A stretch of 64,000 bases of DNA from Kitasatospora aureofaciens (lineage in GTDB: Bacteria; Actinomycetota; Actinomycetes; Streptomycetales; Streptomycetaceae): assembly GCF_001188955.3 (NCBI RefSeq), contig NZ_JPRF03000029.1, forward strand, positions 1-64,000, read 5' to 3'. Positions 35,872-44,760 of this stretch are shown piece after piece. The position numbers and the translations under genes were made by a program. Positions within the stretch are counted from its first letter, which is position 1, and each line of letters starts with the position of its first letter. Under the pieces are notes generated by a model. That model was given only the letters and a program-made list of their open reading frames with translations. It did no database searches and was not told where the DNA came from.

Positions 35872-37716
35872 GTGCCCGAGCTGAGGTCCCGTACGGTCAC
35901 CCACGGTCGCAACATGGCAGGCGCCCGGGCGCTTCTCCGGGCCGCCGGCGTAGCCCGCGAGGACTTCGGCAAGCCGATCATCGCGGTCGCCAACTCCTTC
36001 ACCGAGTTCGTCCCCGGCCACACCCACCTCCAGCCGGTCGGCCGGATCGTCTCCGAGGCGATCAAGCAGGCGGGCGGCATCCCGCGCGAGTTCAACACCA
36101 TCGCCGTGGACGACGGCATCGCGATGGGCCACGCCGGCATGCTCTACTCGCTGCCCTCGCGCGACCTGATCGCCGACTCGGTCGAGTACATGGTCAACGC
36201 GCACTGCGCCGACGCGCTGATCTGCATCTCCAACTGCGACAAGATCACCCCCGGCATGCTGATGGCCGCGCTGCGCCTCAACATCCCGACCGTCTTCGTC
36301 TCCGGCGGCCCGATGGAGGCCGGCAAGGCCACCCTGGTCGACGGCACCGTGCGCAAGCTGGACCTGATCGACGCGATCTCCCAGGCGGTCAACGAGAACG
36401 TCTCCGACGAGGACATCGCGATCATCGAGGAGAACGCCTGCCCCACCTGCGGCTCCTGCTCCGGCATGTTCACCGCCAACTCGATGAACTGCCTCACCGA
36501 GGCGATCGGCCTCTCGCTGCCCGGCAACGGCTCGGTGCTCGCCACCCACACCGCCCGCCGGGCCCTGTACGAGAAGGCCGGGCGGACGGTCGTCGAGATC
36601 GCCAACCGCCACTACGGCCAGGACGACGACTCGGTGCTGCCGCGCGCGATCGCGAACCGCGCCGCCTTCGAGAACGCCATGGCCCTGGACATCGCCATGG
36701 GCGGCTCGACCAACACCATCCTCCACCTGCTCGCCGCCGCCCAGGAGGCCGAGCTGGACTTCGACATGCGGGCCATCGACGCGATCTCCCGCAAGGTGCC
36801 CTGCCTCTCCAAGGTCGCGCCCAACGGCTCGTACTACATGGAGGACGTGCACCGGGCCGGCGGCATCCCGGCCATCCTCGGCGAGCTGTACCGGGGCGGC
36901 CTGCTCAACGAGGACGTCCACACCGTCCACTCCGACTCGCTCGCCGAGTGGCTCAAGACCTGGGACGTGCGCGGCGGCTCCCCCTCCGCCGAGGCCGTCG
37001 AGCTGTGGCACGCCGCCCCCGGCTGCAAGCGCTCCGCCGAGGCCTTCTCGCAGTCCGAGCGCTGGGAGTCGCTGGACACCGACGCTGCCAGGGGCTGCAT
37101 CCGCAGCGTCGAGCACGCCTACTCGGTCGAGGGCGGCCTGGCCGTGCTGTACGGCAACCTCGCCGAGGACGGCTGCATCGTGAAGACCGCCGGCGTCGAC
37201 GAGTCGATCTGGACCTTCAGCGGCCCGGCGGTGGTCTGCGAGTCCCAGGAGGACGCGGTCGAGGCGATCCTCGCCAAGCGGATCAAGGAGGGCGACGTCG
37301 TCGTCATCCGCTACGAGGGCCCCAAGGGCGGCCCGGGCATGCAGGAGATGCTCTACCCGACCTCCTTCCTCAAGGGCCGCGGCCTCGGCAAGGCCTGCGC
37401 GCTGATCACCGACGGCCGCTTCTCCGGCGGCACCTCGGGCCTGTCCATCGGCCACGCCTCCCCGGAGGCCGCCTCCGGCGGCACCATCGCCCTGGTCGAG
37501 GACGGCGACACCATCGCCATCGACATCCCGGGGCGGACGATCTCCCTGGAGGTGCCGGCCGAGGTCCTCGCCGAGCGCCGCCGCGCCCTGGAGGCCGGGC
37601 ACGGCTACCGGCCGAAGAACCGCGACCGCCAGGTCAGCCAGGCGCTGCGGGCCTACGCGGCGATGGCCACCTCGGCCGACAAGGGCGCCGTCCGGGACGT
37701 CAGCAAGCTCGGCTGA
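35872..37716 (+). CDS. ilvD: Dihydroxy-acid dehydratase IlvD
   Basis: Third common step of valine, leucine and isoleucine synthesis, and supplier of ketoisovalerate to pantothenate. 614 residues, the usual length of the long (E. coli) type. Fe-S ligands are in SNCDKITPGM and the CPTCGSCSGMFTANSM segment; the catalytic region GRFSGGTSG is intact. The GTG at 35872 has AAGGAG upstream. TAGGCT at 35794-35799 is a plausible -10. Monocistronic. Confidence 0.96.
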   Translation: MPELRSRTVTHGRNMAGARALLRAAGVAREDFGKPIIAVANSFTEFVPGHTHLQPVGRIVSEAIKQAGGIPREFNTIAVDDGIAMGHAGMLYSLPSRDLIADSVEYMVNAHCADALICISNCDKITPGMLMAALRLNIPTVFVSGGPMEAGKATLVDGTVRKLDLIDAISQAVNENVSDEDIAIIEENACPTCGSCSGMFTANSMNCLTEAIGLSLPGNGSVLATHTARRALYEKAGRTVVEIANRHYGQDDDSVLPRAIANRAAFENAMALDIAMGGSTNTILHLLAAAQEAELDFDMRAIDAISRKVPCLSKVAPNGSYYMEDVHRAGGIPAILGELYRGGLLNEDVHTVHSDSLAEWLKTWDVRGGSPSAEAVELWHAAPGCKRSAEAFSQSERWESLDTDAARGCIRSVEHAYSVEGGLAVLYGNLAEDGCIVKTAGVDESIWTFSGPAVVCESQEDAVEAILAKRIKEGDVVVIRYEGPKGGPGMQEMLYPTSFLKGRGLGKACALITDGRFSGGTSGLSIGHASPEAASGGTIALVEDGDTIAIDIPGRTISLEVPAEVLAERRRALEAGHGYRPKNRDRQVSQALRAYAAMATSADKGAVRDVSKLG

Positions 37717-37821
37717 GCCCGATCACCATCAGGAGGAGCCGCCCCGGCGTCCGGGACGGCTCCTCCGTCGTCGCCCTCCGGGCGCAGTGTCACAACTGTC
37801 GCTCGGGTGATAATCGACGTC

Positions 37822-38334
37822 GTGAGCGAGCAGCCCCCCACCCCCGCCCCCAAGCCCGCCGGTGCCCCCGAGCCGGAGCCGATCCGTTTCTTCGGCACCA
37901 CCTGGGTCAACCGGGACAACGGCTACTGGCCGCGCCGGGTCGGCGTCTCGATCGGCGCCCTGGTCGCCACCGCGGCCGCCGCGCTGGTGCTGCGCTTCGG
38001 CGTCGAGGGCGTCGCGCTCTCCGACAACGGCGGCTTCCTGAACGGGCTGCTGACCGCCGCGATCGCGGTCTGCTCGATGATGTCCGTCCGGCGCACCTGG
38101 AAGGTGCTCACCGAGGGCAAGGACCAGCTGACCGGCTGGATGGCCGAGGACCGGTCGCTCGGCGCCGTCTGGCTGATCGGCGGGGCCGGCAGCCTGGCCG
38201 CCTACTTCGCCCGCAGCCTGGTCGAGGCCCCCGGCGAGGGCGTCAAGCGGGCCGCCCACGAGCGGGCCGTCGAGCGGTACGGCAAGCGCCGGACCGGCCG
38301 CAGCGGCCGACCCGGCGCGAAGCGCAAGCGCTGA
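37822..38334 (+). CDS. Small integral membrane protein of unknown function
   Basis: 170 residues. A Pro-rich N-terminus, then IRFFGTTWVNRDNGYWPRRV, and about three membrane helices (47-63, 80-95 and 122-138), ending in a very basic tail (GKRRTGRSGRPGAKRKR). Function not recognised. The GTG at 37822 follows GATAAT (37809-37814) by 7 nt and has no ribosome site, so the message is leaderless. Its stop codon is 3 bp from the stop of the convergent gene, so the two transcripts must overlap at their 3' ends. Confidence 0.7.
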   Translation: MSEQPPTPAPKPAGAPEPEPIRFFGTTWVNRDNGYWPRRVGVSIGALVATAAAALVLRFGVEGVALSDNGGFLNGLLTAAIAVCSMMSVRRTWKVLTEGKDQLTGWMAEDRSLGAVWLIGGAGSLAAYFARSLVEAPGEGVKRAAHERAVERYGKRRTGRSGRPGAKRKR

Positions 38335-38337
38335 TTC

Positions 38338-39663
38338 TCACTCGCGGCTGGTCGTGCCGCACTGGCCGCTCGGCGCCAGGTCGTGGCTGCGGTCGTACGG
38401 ATCCGTGGTCGGGCCGGTCTGCTCGGGGTGGGGCCGGGCGAACTGGCGGAACTGCGGATGCACGAAGCCGTCGTACACGGAGCAGGCGTTGTTGCCCACG
38501 TCGGACATGGCCTTCCCCAGGACGATCTTCTTCGCGTCGACCTGGTGCCGGTCCGGATCGTAGAAGCGGTAGTCACCGACCCTGCGCACGATCGTCCGGG
38601 TCGTCCAGGTGTCACCGGAGCTGGCGGCGGCCGGCTCGACCAGGCCCACCGGTCGGGCGGAGCCGCCCTGCGGCGCCGACGGGGTGGCGGACGGGGCCGG
38701 GCGGTCCTCGGCCAGCTTCCGGGCGTCGGGGCCGGGCTGCAACGGGTAGACGAAGGTGAAGTCGGTGTGGATCAGCACGCCGCCGTCACCGTCCCCCTCG
38801 TAGCTGAGCCGGCCCTGGACCTTGACCGCGTCGCCGACCAGGACCGCCTCGCGCGGGTCGAAGCGGGAGAACCAGCTCAGCGGGTCGTGGTCCTTGCCCG
38901 GGTGGTCGAGGGCGTCGGCCGCGTCCTTGCGGTCCTCGTGGTCGAGCATCGCCAGCGCGGCGTCCGGACGGGCACCCGCGATCACCTTGGGGTCGAGGTT
39001 GGCGGCCGCCAGGTAGTCCTTGACCTGCTGGAGCTGGGCGGCGACCTCGTCGGCCGAGAACACCCCGGTGGCCTTGGCCTCGGGCAGGACCATCGCCTCC
39101 GTGCCGGTCGGCCAGCCCGCGGCCGGGGAGGCCTTCCAGGGGTGGTCGACGGTCGGCTGGTCGTCCGGAGTGTCCGGCGGAGCCGTTGTCGGCCGGGCCG
39201 TCTCCGGGGCGACCACGGGGACGGGCGCGTCGGCCTTCGAGGAGCGCAGGCCGGAGACCCAGTTGCTGACCGCGTTGACGTTCAGCGAGGCGAGCAGTCC
39301 CGCCACGACCAGCAGCACCACCAGCGGGGTGCGCCACCAACCGCCCCGGCGCCTGGCCGGGCGCGGGTTGCCCCAGGGGTCGACCACCCGCAGCTCCGGC
39401 CTGCGCCCGAACCGGCGTTTGGGCGTCGCCGGACCGTCGTTGACCGAGCGGCGGCCGCCCGGGTCGACCGGCGGGGTGTGCTTCCAGCGGGCGGCCAGCA
39501 TCCGGGTGCGGCCGGACTGCTCCTTGACGGTGGCGGAGCGCACGAACTCCTCGTCCAGCACGAGGTCTGCGAACGGGTCCTTCCCGCCCGCTCCGGACGG
39601 GTCGGACCCGCCCGGCTCACCGCCCTGCGAGGGGCGCGGTTCCGGATCTTCGGCGATTGGCAT
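38338..39663 (-). CDS. Single-pass membrane protein with large extracellular domain
   Basis: 441 residues. An acidic then basic cytoplasmic region of about 115 residues (includes DPFADLVLDEEFVRSATVKE and a WKHTPP motif), one membrane helix (TPLVVLLVVAGLLASLNVNAV) and an extracellular C-terminal part of about 300 residues with paired cysteines near the end (NNACSVYDGF, SGQCGTT). No known domain recognised. CATACT ends 6 nt before the ATG, suggesting a leaderless message. Conserved in overall plan with streptomycete proteins of unknown role. Confidence 0.65.
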   Translation of the reverse strand: MPIAEDPEPRPSQGGEPGGSDPSGAGGKDPFADLVLDEEFVRSATVKEQSGRTRMLAARWKHTPPVDPGGRRSVNDGPATPKRRFGRRPELRVVDPWGNPRPARRRGGWWRTPLVVLLVVAGLLASLNVNAVSNWVSGLRSSKADAPVPVVAPETARPTTAPPDTPDDQPTVDHPWKASPAAGWPTGTEAMVLPEAKATGVFSADEVAAQLQQVKDYLAAANLDPKVIAGARPDAALAMLDHEDRKDAADALDHPGKDHDPLSWFSRFDPREAVLVGDAVKVQGRLSYEGDGDGGVLIHTDFTFVYPLQPGPDARKLAEDRPAPSATPSAPQGGSARPVGLVEPAAASSGDTWTTRTIVRRVGDYRFYDPDRHQVDAKKIVLGKAMSDVGNNACSVYDGFVHPQFRQFARPHPEQTGPTTDPYDRSHDLAPSGQCGTTSRE

Positions 39664-39773
39664 CGCGCCAGTATGCCGACGGGGTGTGACGATCCGTTGA
39701 TCGGGGGCACACCTTGTGGTGAACCGGTGTGCGGGGCCGGGTGGTTCACCGCCGCTTGTCCGGAAATGCGCCG

Positions 39774-40223
39774 TCAGCCCTTGCTGCGGGCCTGCTTCAC
39801 CCCGTGTACCACCCCGGCGACCGACATCAGTACGGCGGCCGGGATGAGCGACACGAGGAGCGCGCCGAACAGGCCCTCGTCGCCGAGGAGCATCTGGGCC
39901 ACCGTGTTCAGCACCAGCAGCCCGCCGGCTGCCGGGAGCGCCGACTGCCACGGGTGTTCCCGCGCCCACCGCTTCAGCCGACGGTCGCCGCCGTCCCCGC
40001 GCAGCTGGTTGCCCGCCCAGCCGACCAGGAAGAAGAAGAACAGGCCCCAGCCGGCCGGTTCGGCCAGCATGCTCAGCGACCAGTCGCCGGAGATCGCCTC
40101 GATCCCCAGGGCCGTCGCCCCCACCACCGCACCGACTCCCGCGGCCGTCCGCCACGGGCCCACCGTCGCGGAGGCGACGGCGAGTTGCCGGTTCTCTCGT
40201 CGGGACATTCCGTCGTGTGCCAT
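39774..40223 (-). CDS. Small integral membrane protein
   Basis: 149 residues, about three to four hydrophobic segments (TAAGVGAVVGATALGIEA, GWGLFFFFLVGWAGNQ, LPAAGGLLVLNTVAQMLL, LVSLIPAAVLMSVAGVV). No signal peptidase site. ATG 40223 (MAHDGMSRREN) has GGAG close upstream; ATG 40208 is an alternative. Function unknown. Between the single-pass membrane protein gene and proC. Confidence 0.6.
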   Translation of the reverse strand: MAHDGMSRRENRQLAVASATVGPWRTAAGVGAVVGATALGIEAISGDWSLSMLAEPAGWGLFFFFLVGWAGNQLRGDGGDRRLKRWAREHPWQSALPAAGGLLVLNTVAQMLLGDEGLFGALLVSLIPAAVLMSVAGVVHGVKQARSKG

Positions 40224-40448
40224 GGCTCCACGGTGCGCCTGCCCGGGCGTGGAGGCCATAGGGGAAACCCCCGAGTTTTCACCCTAGGGGCAACGGCCTT
40301 GGCGGCTGCCGGGCAGCGGCCCCGCCCGCCGCCGCACAGCCAGCCGTACGACGGCCTCCCCGAGCCCGCCGACCACGGACCGGACGGTCCCGCCGGGCGC
40401 CGCCGAGCGGTGCGAGGATGGCCGCAGTACCGAGGCTAGGAGCGGACC

Positions 40449-41276
40449 ATGGGCAGCAGCGCAGCACACGGACAGAAGATCGCCTTCCTGGGCACCGGCA
40501 AGATCGGCGAGGCCCTGCTCTCCGGTCTGCTGCGGGCCGGCAAGGCCCCGTCGGACGTCCTGGTGACCGCCCGTCGGCCCGAGCGCGCGGCCGAACTCAC
40601 CGACCGCTACGGCGTGGTGGCTGTCTCCAACGCCGAGGCCGCCAAGCTGGCCGACACCCTGATCCTCGCGGTCAAGCCGCAGGACATGGGCACCCTGCTG
40701 GAGGAGCTGGCCCCGCACATCAGCCCGGACCGGCTGGTGATCTCGGCGGCGGCCGGCGTCCCTACTGCCTGGTTCGAGGAGCGGCTGGCGGCCGGCACCC
40801 CGGTGGTCCGGGTGATGCCCAACACGCCGGTGCTGGTGGACGAGGGGATGAGCGTCATCTCCGGCGGCTCGCATGCCCGGGAGGAGCACCTGGCGCGCGC
40901 CGAGGAGATCTTCAGCTCGGTCGGCAAGGCGCTGCGGCTGCCGGAGTCCCAGCAGGACGCCGCCACCGCGCTGTCCGGCTCCGGCCCGGCCTACTTCTAC
41001 TTCCTGGTGGAGGCGATGACGGACGCGGGCATCCTGCTCGGCCTGCCCCGCCAGGTGGCGCACGACCTGATCGTGCAGTCCGCGATCGGTGCCTCGGTGA
41101 TGCTGCGCGACTCCGGCGAGCACCCGGTGAAGCTGCGTGAGGCGGTCACCTCCCCGGCCGGCACGACCATCGCGGCCATCCGCGAGCTGGAGAACCACGG
41201 GGTGCGGGCGGCGTTGCTGGGCGCGCTGGAGGCGGCCCGGGACCGCTCCCGGGAGCTGGCCTCCGGCGGGAAGTGA
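40449..41276 (+). CDS. proC: Pyrroline-5-carboxylate reductase ProC
   Basis: Last step of proline synthesis, NAD(P)H-dependent. 275 residues: Rossmann motif IAFLGTGKIGEALLSGLL, VKPQDMGTLLEEL, VIRVMPNTPVL-type segment (VVRVMPNTPVLVDEG) and the C-terminal signature ALSGSGPAYFYFLVEAM followed by SPAGTTIAAIRELE. AGGAG precedes the ATG. Standard length. Confidence 0.96.
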   Translation: MGSSAAHGQKIAFLGTGKIGEALLSGLLRAGKAPSDVLVTARRPERAAELTDRYGVVAVSNAEAAKLADTLILAVKPQDMGTLLEELAPHISPDRLVISAAAGVPTAWFEERLAAGTPVVRVMPNTPVLVDEGMSVISGGSHAREEHLARAEEIFSSVGKALRLPESQQDAATALSGSGPAYFYFLVEAMTDAGILLGLPRQVAHDLIVQSAIGASVMLRDSGEHPVKLREAVTSPAGTTIAAIRELENHGVRAALLGALEAARDRSRELASGGK

Positions 41277-41362
41277 TCGCGCGCGACCCCTCCCGCAATC
41301 GCGGCGCAGCCCCTACGCTCTCGGCCACCGTCGTCCGTACCGGCCAGTAGCGAGGTTCCCGC

Positions 41363-42604
41363 ATGAGCGCCGCGCCGTCCGTGCAGCCCGTCCCGTCCCC
41401 GATGGCGCCCGGCCTGCGCGTCGGGCGGGCGGCGCTCGCCGTCAGCTTCCTGCTCCAGGGCACCACCTTCGCGCTGCTGGTCACCTGCATCCCGGAGATC
41501 CAGCACCGGTACGGGCTGAGCGACGGGATGCTGCCGGTCTTCCTGGCCGCGGTGCCGATCCTGGCCGGGGTGGGCTCGATCCTCTCCGAGCAACTGGTGA
41601 AGCGCACCGGCGCCCGGGCCGTGCTGCGGGTGGTCCAGCCGGCGGTCTGCCTCAGCCTGGCGGGCGCCGGGCTGGGCGGTTCGCTGTGGCAACTCGCCCT
41701 CGCGCTCGGCGCGTTCGGGCTGCTGGTGGGCGCGCTGGACGCCAGCATGAACATGCTGGGGGTGGGCCTCCAGCACCGCTACGGCCGCTCGATCATGATC
41801 GGGTTCCACGCCGCGTTCAGCCTCGGCGGCATCCTCGGCGCGGGGATCGCCGGCCTCGGCTCGCACTACGACCTGGGGCTGCCGGTGCTGTTCGGCACGG
41901 CCGGGGCGGTGATCGCCCCGCTCGCGGTGCTGACCGGCACCCTCCCCCAGCCTTCGGCCGGGGGGACCCCCACCGCCGGACCGGCCGAACTCGGCGACGC
42001 CGTCCGGGAGGCCGCCGAGGCCGCCGCCCGGTCCATCCCCTGGCGCCCGCTGCTGCCGCTGTGCCTCGCGATGGCCTGCGCGTACATCGCGGACGCCTCG
42101 GTCTCCAACTACAGCGTCAAGTACCTCACCGACGTTCTGGGCAGCCGCGAGGACCTGGCCAAGCTCTCCTACCTCGGCTACATGGTCGCGATGCTGCTGG
42201 GCCGGGCCCTGGGCGACCGCGCGGTGCAGCGCTTCGGCACCGTCGCGGTAGTGCGCGGCGGAGCCGCACTGGCCGCGCTCGGCTTCGGGCTGGCCGCGGT
42301 GGCTCCCGCGGCCTGGGCGGGCATCGCCTCGTTCACCGTGCTCGGCTTCGGCATCTGCGCGATCATCCCGCAGGTGTTCGCGGCCGGCGGGCGGCTCTTC
42401 CCGGCCGACTCGGACGCCGCCGTGGCCCGGCTCAACCTCTTCAACTACGTGGGCTTCCTGATCGGTTCGCCGTTGGTCGGCGCGGTCGCGGACGCGAGCT
42501 CGTACCGCTGGGCGCTGCTCGCCCCGATGCTGCTGGTGCTCGCCGTGCTGCCGCTGGCCGAGCGCTTCGCCCCGGCCCCGGTGGCGGCGCCCGCCACCGG
42601 GTGA
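41363..42604 (+). CDS. MFS transporter, 12 helices
   Basis: 413 residues with about 12 hydrophobic segments in two halves. The plan (FLLQGTTFALLVTCIPEIQ start, LLVGALDASMNMLGV, SNYSVKYLTDVLG) fits the FucP/YbjJ-like MFS group often annotated as sugar or drug transporters. The substrate is unknown. The gene lies 86 bp after proC and 98 bp before the deacetylase gene; no regulator adjoins it. Confidence 0.82.
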   Translation: MSAAPSVQPVPSPMAPGLRVGRAALAVSFLLQGTTFALLVTCIPEIQHRYGLSDGMLPVFLAAVPILAGVGSILSEQLVKRTGARAVLRVVQPAVCLSLAGAGLGGSLWQLALALGAFGLLVGALDASMNMLGVGLQHRYGRSIMIGFHAAFSLGGILGAGIAGLGSHYDLGLPVLFGTAGAVIAPLAVLTGTLPQPSAGGTPTAGPAELGDAVREAAEAAARSIPWRPLLPLCLAMACAYIADASVSNYSVKYLTDVLGSREDLAKLSYLGYMVAMLLGRALGDRAVQRFGTVAVVRGGAALAALGFGLAAVAPAAWAGIASFTVLGFGICAIIPQVFAAGGRLFPADSDAAVARLNLFNYVGFLIGSPLVGAVADASSYRWALLAPMLLVLAVLPLAERFAPAPVAAPATG

Positions 42605-42702
42605 GGACGGCGCCCGCCGCGGTGCGGCGGCGGTGCCTTCCCGCCGTGGGTCGGCGAGCCCTGACCGCCGCCCGTCCGCCCCCACCCACTACGGTGGAGG
42701 CC

Positions 42703-43899
42703 ATGCCCGAAGCCGAGCGTGACACCCCCTGCGGCCTGCACCTCTTCTGGGACGAGGCCGTCACCGCCTACGACTTCGGCCCCGGCCACCCGATGGACCC
42801 GACCCGGCTGGCGCTCACCATGCGCCTGGTCGAGGCCCTCGGGCTGGACACCGGGCCGGGGGTGACCGTCCGTTCCGCGCCGCCCGCCGGGGAGTCCACC
42901 CTGCATCTGGTGCACACCCGGGAGTACGTCGAGGCGGTCAAGCACGCCGCCGCGCACCCCGAGCAGTCGGACCCCCGGCACGGGCTCGGCACCGACGACA
43001 ACTGGTCCTTCCCGGCGGTCCACTCGGCCTCCGCGCTGATCGCCGGTCAGTCGGTCGCCGCCGCCGAGGCGGTCTGGCGCGGCGACACCCCGCACGCCGT
43101 CAACTTCGCCGGCGGGCTGCACCACGCGATGCCCGGCAAGGCCTCCGGCTTCTGCGTCTACAACGACCCGGCCCTGGCCATCGCCCGGCTGCTCGAACTC
43201 GGTGCCGAACGGATCGCCTACGTGGACGTGGACGTCCACCACGGCGACGGTGTCCAGGAGGCCTTCTGGAACGACCCCAGGGTGCTGACCGTCTCGCTGC
43301 ACGAGCACCCGGCCACCCTCTTCCCGCAGACCGGCTGGCCCAGCGAGACCGGCGGCCCGGACGCCCCCGGCTCCGCCGCCAACCTGCCGCTGCCGGCCGG
43401 CACCGGCGACGCCGGCTGGCTGCGCGCCTTCCACGCCCTGGTGCCCGAACTGCTCGAAGCCTTCCGGCCACAGGTCCTGGTCACCCAGCACGGCGCGGAC
43501 ACCCATTTGGAGGACCCGCTCGCCCACCTCGCCGTGACGGTGGACGCCCAGCGGCTGATCGCCGAGGAACTGCACGAGCTGGCCCACCGGTACGCCGACG
43601 GCCGCTGGGTGGCCACCGGGGGCGGCGGCTACGCGGTGGTGGACGTCGTCCCGCGCACCTGGACCCACCTGGTCGCCACCGCCGCCGGCCGGCCCGTCGA
43701 CCCGGCCACCGAGACCCCCGAGGCCTGGCGCGCCGAGGTCTACCGCCGCACCCGCCGCCCCGCCCCGCTGCGGATGACCGACGGCGCCCGCCCGGCCTGG
43801 CGCGATTTCGAATCGGGTTACGATCCGGCCGACCGACTCGATCAGGCCATCCTCGCCGGCCGCCGCGCGGTGTTCCCGCACCACGGACTGCTGGCCTGA
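42703..43899 (+). CDS. acuC: AcuC-type histone deacetylase-family protein
   Basis: Zn-dependent deacetylase of the class I HDAC superfamily, 398 residues. Active-site segments are FAGGLHHAMPGKASGFCVYN (tandem His), DVDVHHGDGVQEAFW (Zn-binding Asp and His), HGADTHLEDPLAHL (second Zn Asp) and GGGGYAVVDVVPRTW with the Tyr. In Bacillus, AcuC deacetylates acetyl-CoA synthetase; the same role is possible here. The ATG at 42703 is preceded by both GGTGGAGG and a TACGGT -10-like element 7 nt upstream. Confidence 0.86.
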   Translation: MPEAERDTPCGLHLFWDEAVTAYDFGPGHPMDPTRLALTMRLVEALGLDTGPGVTVRSAPPAGESTLHLVHTREYVEAVKHAAAHPEQSDPRHGLGTDDNWSFPAVHSASALIAGQSVAAAEAVWRGDTPHAVNFAGGLHHAMPGKASGFCVYNDPALAIARLLELGAERIAYVDVDVHHGDGVQEAFWNDPRVLTVSLHEHPATLFPQTGWPSETGGPDAPGSAANLPLPAGTGDAGWLRAFHALVPELLEAFRPQVLVTQHGADTHLEDPLAHLAVTVDAQRLIAEELHELAHRYADGRWVATGGGGYAVVDVVPRTWTHLVATAAGRPVDPATETPEAWRAEVYRRTRRPAPLRMTDGARPAWRDFESGYDPADRLDQAILAGRRAVFPHHGLLA

Positions 43900-44118
43900 A
43901 ACCGCCGTCCGGCCACGCGCCGGGCGGGCCGTGCGTACGCCCACTGGTGCGAACCGCCGAGTGACTACGTACTGCAACGGTGCTATCTCCCACAGTACGA
44001 GGACTGCATCTCCCCTCTTCCCACTGGTACCACCCATAACTACTCTGGGGATACACGTGTGCCGGTGGAGTCACCGGAGGGGAAGCCGGTGCCTTGCACA
44101 CGGGTTAAGGGTCGGGTG

Positions 44119-44334
44119 ATGGTCATGAGTTCCGTCGAGCGCCCCCTGCAGGAAGTCGTCTTCCTGACCGTGGCCGAGGTCGCCGCGGTCATGCGGGTGT
44201 CCAAGATGACGGTGTACCGGTTGGTGCACAGCGGAGAGCTGCCGGCCATCCGGGTCGGACGGTCCTTCCGGGTGCCCCAGCAGGCGGTGCACGAGTACCT
44301 CAAGGAGTCGTACGTGCGGCTCGAGAGCGCGTAG
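44119..44334 (+). CDS. bdtA: Excisionase-family HTH DNA-binding protein, BdtA homologue
   Basis: 71 residues. A MerR/excisionase-like winged helix (HTH_17): FLTVAEVAAVMRVSKMTVYR, LVHSGELPAIRVGRSFRVP. It matches the small streptomycete regulator called BldD target A and has the same neighbours (bS22 and the epimerase). Start is ATG 44119 with AAGGG 8 nt upstream; ATG 44125 is the other choice. An AGTGA half-site at 43960-43964 could be part of a BldD box, not proven. Regulon unknown. Confidence 0.8.
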   Translation: MVMSSVERPLQEVVFLTVAEVAAVMRVSKMTVYRLVHSGELPAIRVGRSFRVPQQAVHEYLKESYVRLESA

Positions 44335-44426
44335 CCGACGGGCCGGGCGGGGGCGCGTCCGCAGCCGTGGACGCGCCCCCGTTCGCCCCGGATTCCCCGG
44401 GAGTTTCCCGGCTGCCGGGAGTGCGA

Positions 44427-44457
44427 TTTACAGCCCCGGCCACGCGGACGGTAGGCT
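44427..44457 (+). promoter_or_regulatory. Promoter of the bS22 gene
   Basis: -35 TTTACA (44427-44432) and -10 TAGGCT (44452-44457), spacing 19, about 70 bp before the bS22 start. Matches the principal sigma factor (HrdB) pattern. Confidence 0.6.
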
Positions 44458-44526
44458 AGGCCCTCACGTCAGTCGTATGGACTCCGTCTCTCACGGACGA
44501 GAGTCTCAGTGAGCGAGGGTTGTTCC

Positions 44527-44625
44527 GTGGGCTCTGTCATCAAGAAGCGTCGCAAGCGTATGGCCAAGAAGAAGCACCGCAAGCTTCTGAAGCGGACCCG
44601 CGTTCAGCGTCGCAACAAGAAGTAA
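44527..44625 (+). CDS. Small ribosomal protein bS22 (AURKAIP1/COX24 domain)
   Basis: 32 residues, GTG start: GSVIKKRRKRMAKKKHRKLL then KRTRVQRRNKK. Seventeen of 32 residues are Lys or Arg. This is the actinobacterial small-subunit protein bS22, which shares the AURKAIP1/COX24 domain with mitochondrial mS38. Sequence is nearly invariant across actinobacteria. It has its own promoter and terminator. Confidence 0.93.
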   Translation: MGSVIKKRRKRMAKKKHRKLLKRTRVQRRNKK

Positions 44626-44660
44626 GCGCCCCCGGCCGCGCCCAGCGCGCCCAGCGCTTC

Positions 44661-44699
44661 CACCGCCCGTCCCGGCCCCAGTGGCCGGGGCGGGCGGTG
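44661..44699 (+). terminator. Terminator of the bS22 gene
   Basis: 17-bp stem with one G-U pair (44661-44677 with 44683-44699), 5-nt loop. Confidence 0.8.
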
Positions 44700-44760
44700 T
44701 CGTTTCACCGCCTGGCGGGGCGTCGCGGTACGGTGCACGCAGGCCGCTCGGGTCGAGGGA

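Noticed and set aside
43960..44071. AGTGA at 43960 and TCACC at 44067 as a BldD box before bdtA
   Set aside because: The half-sites are more than 100 bp apart, too far for a normal BldD operator; kept only as a remark in the bdtA entry.
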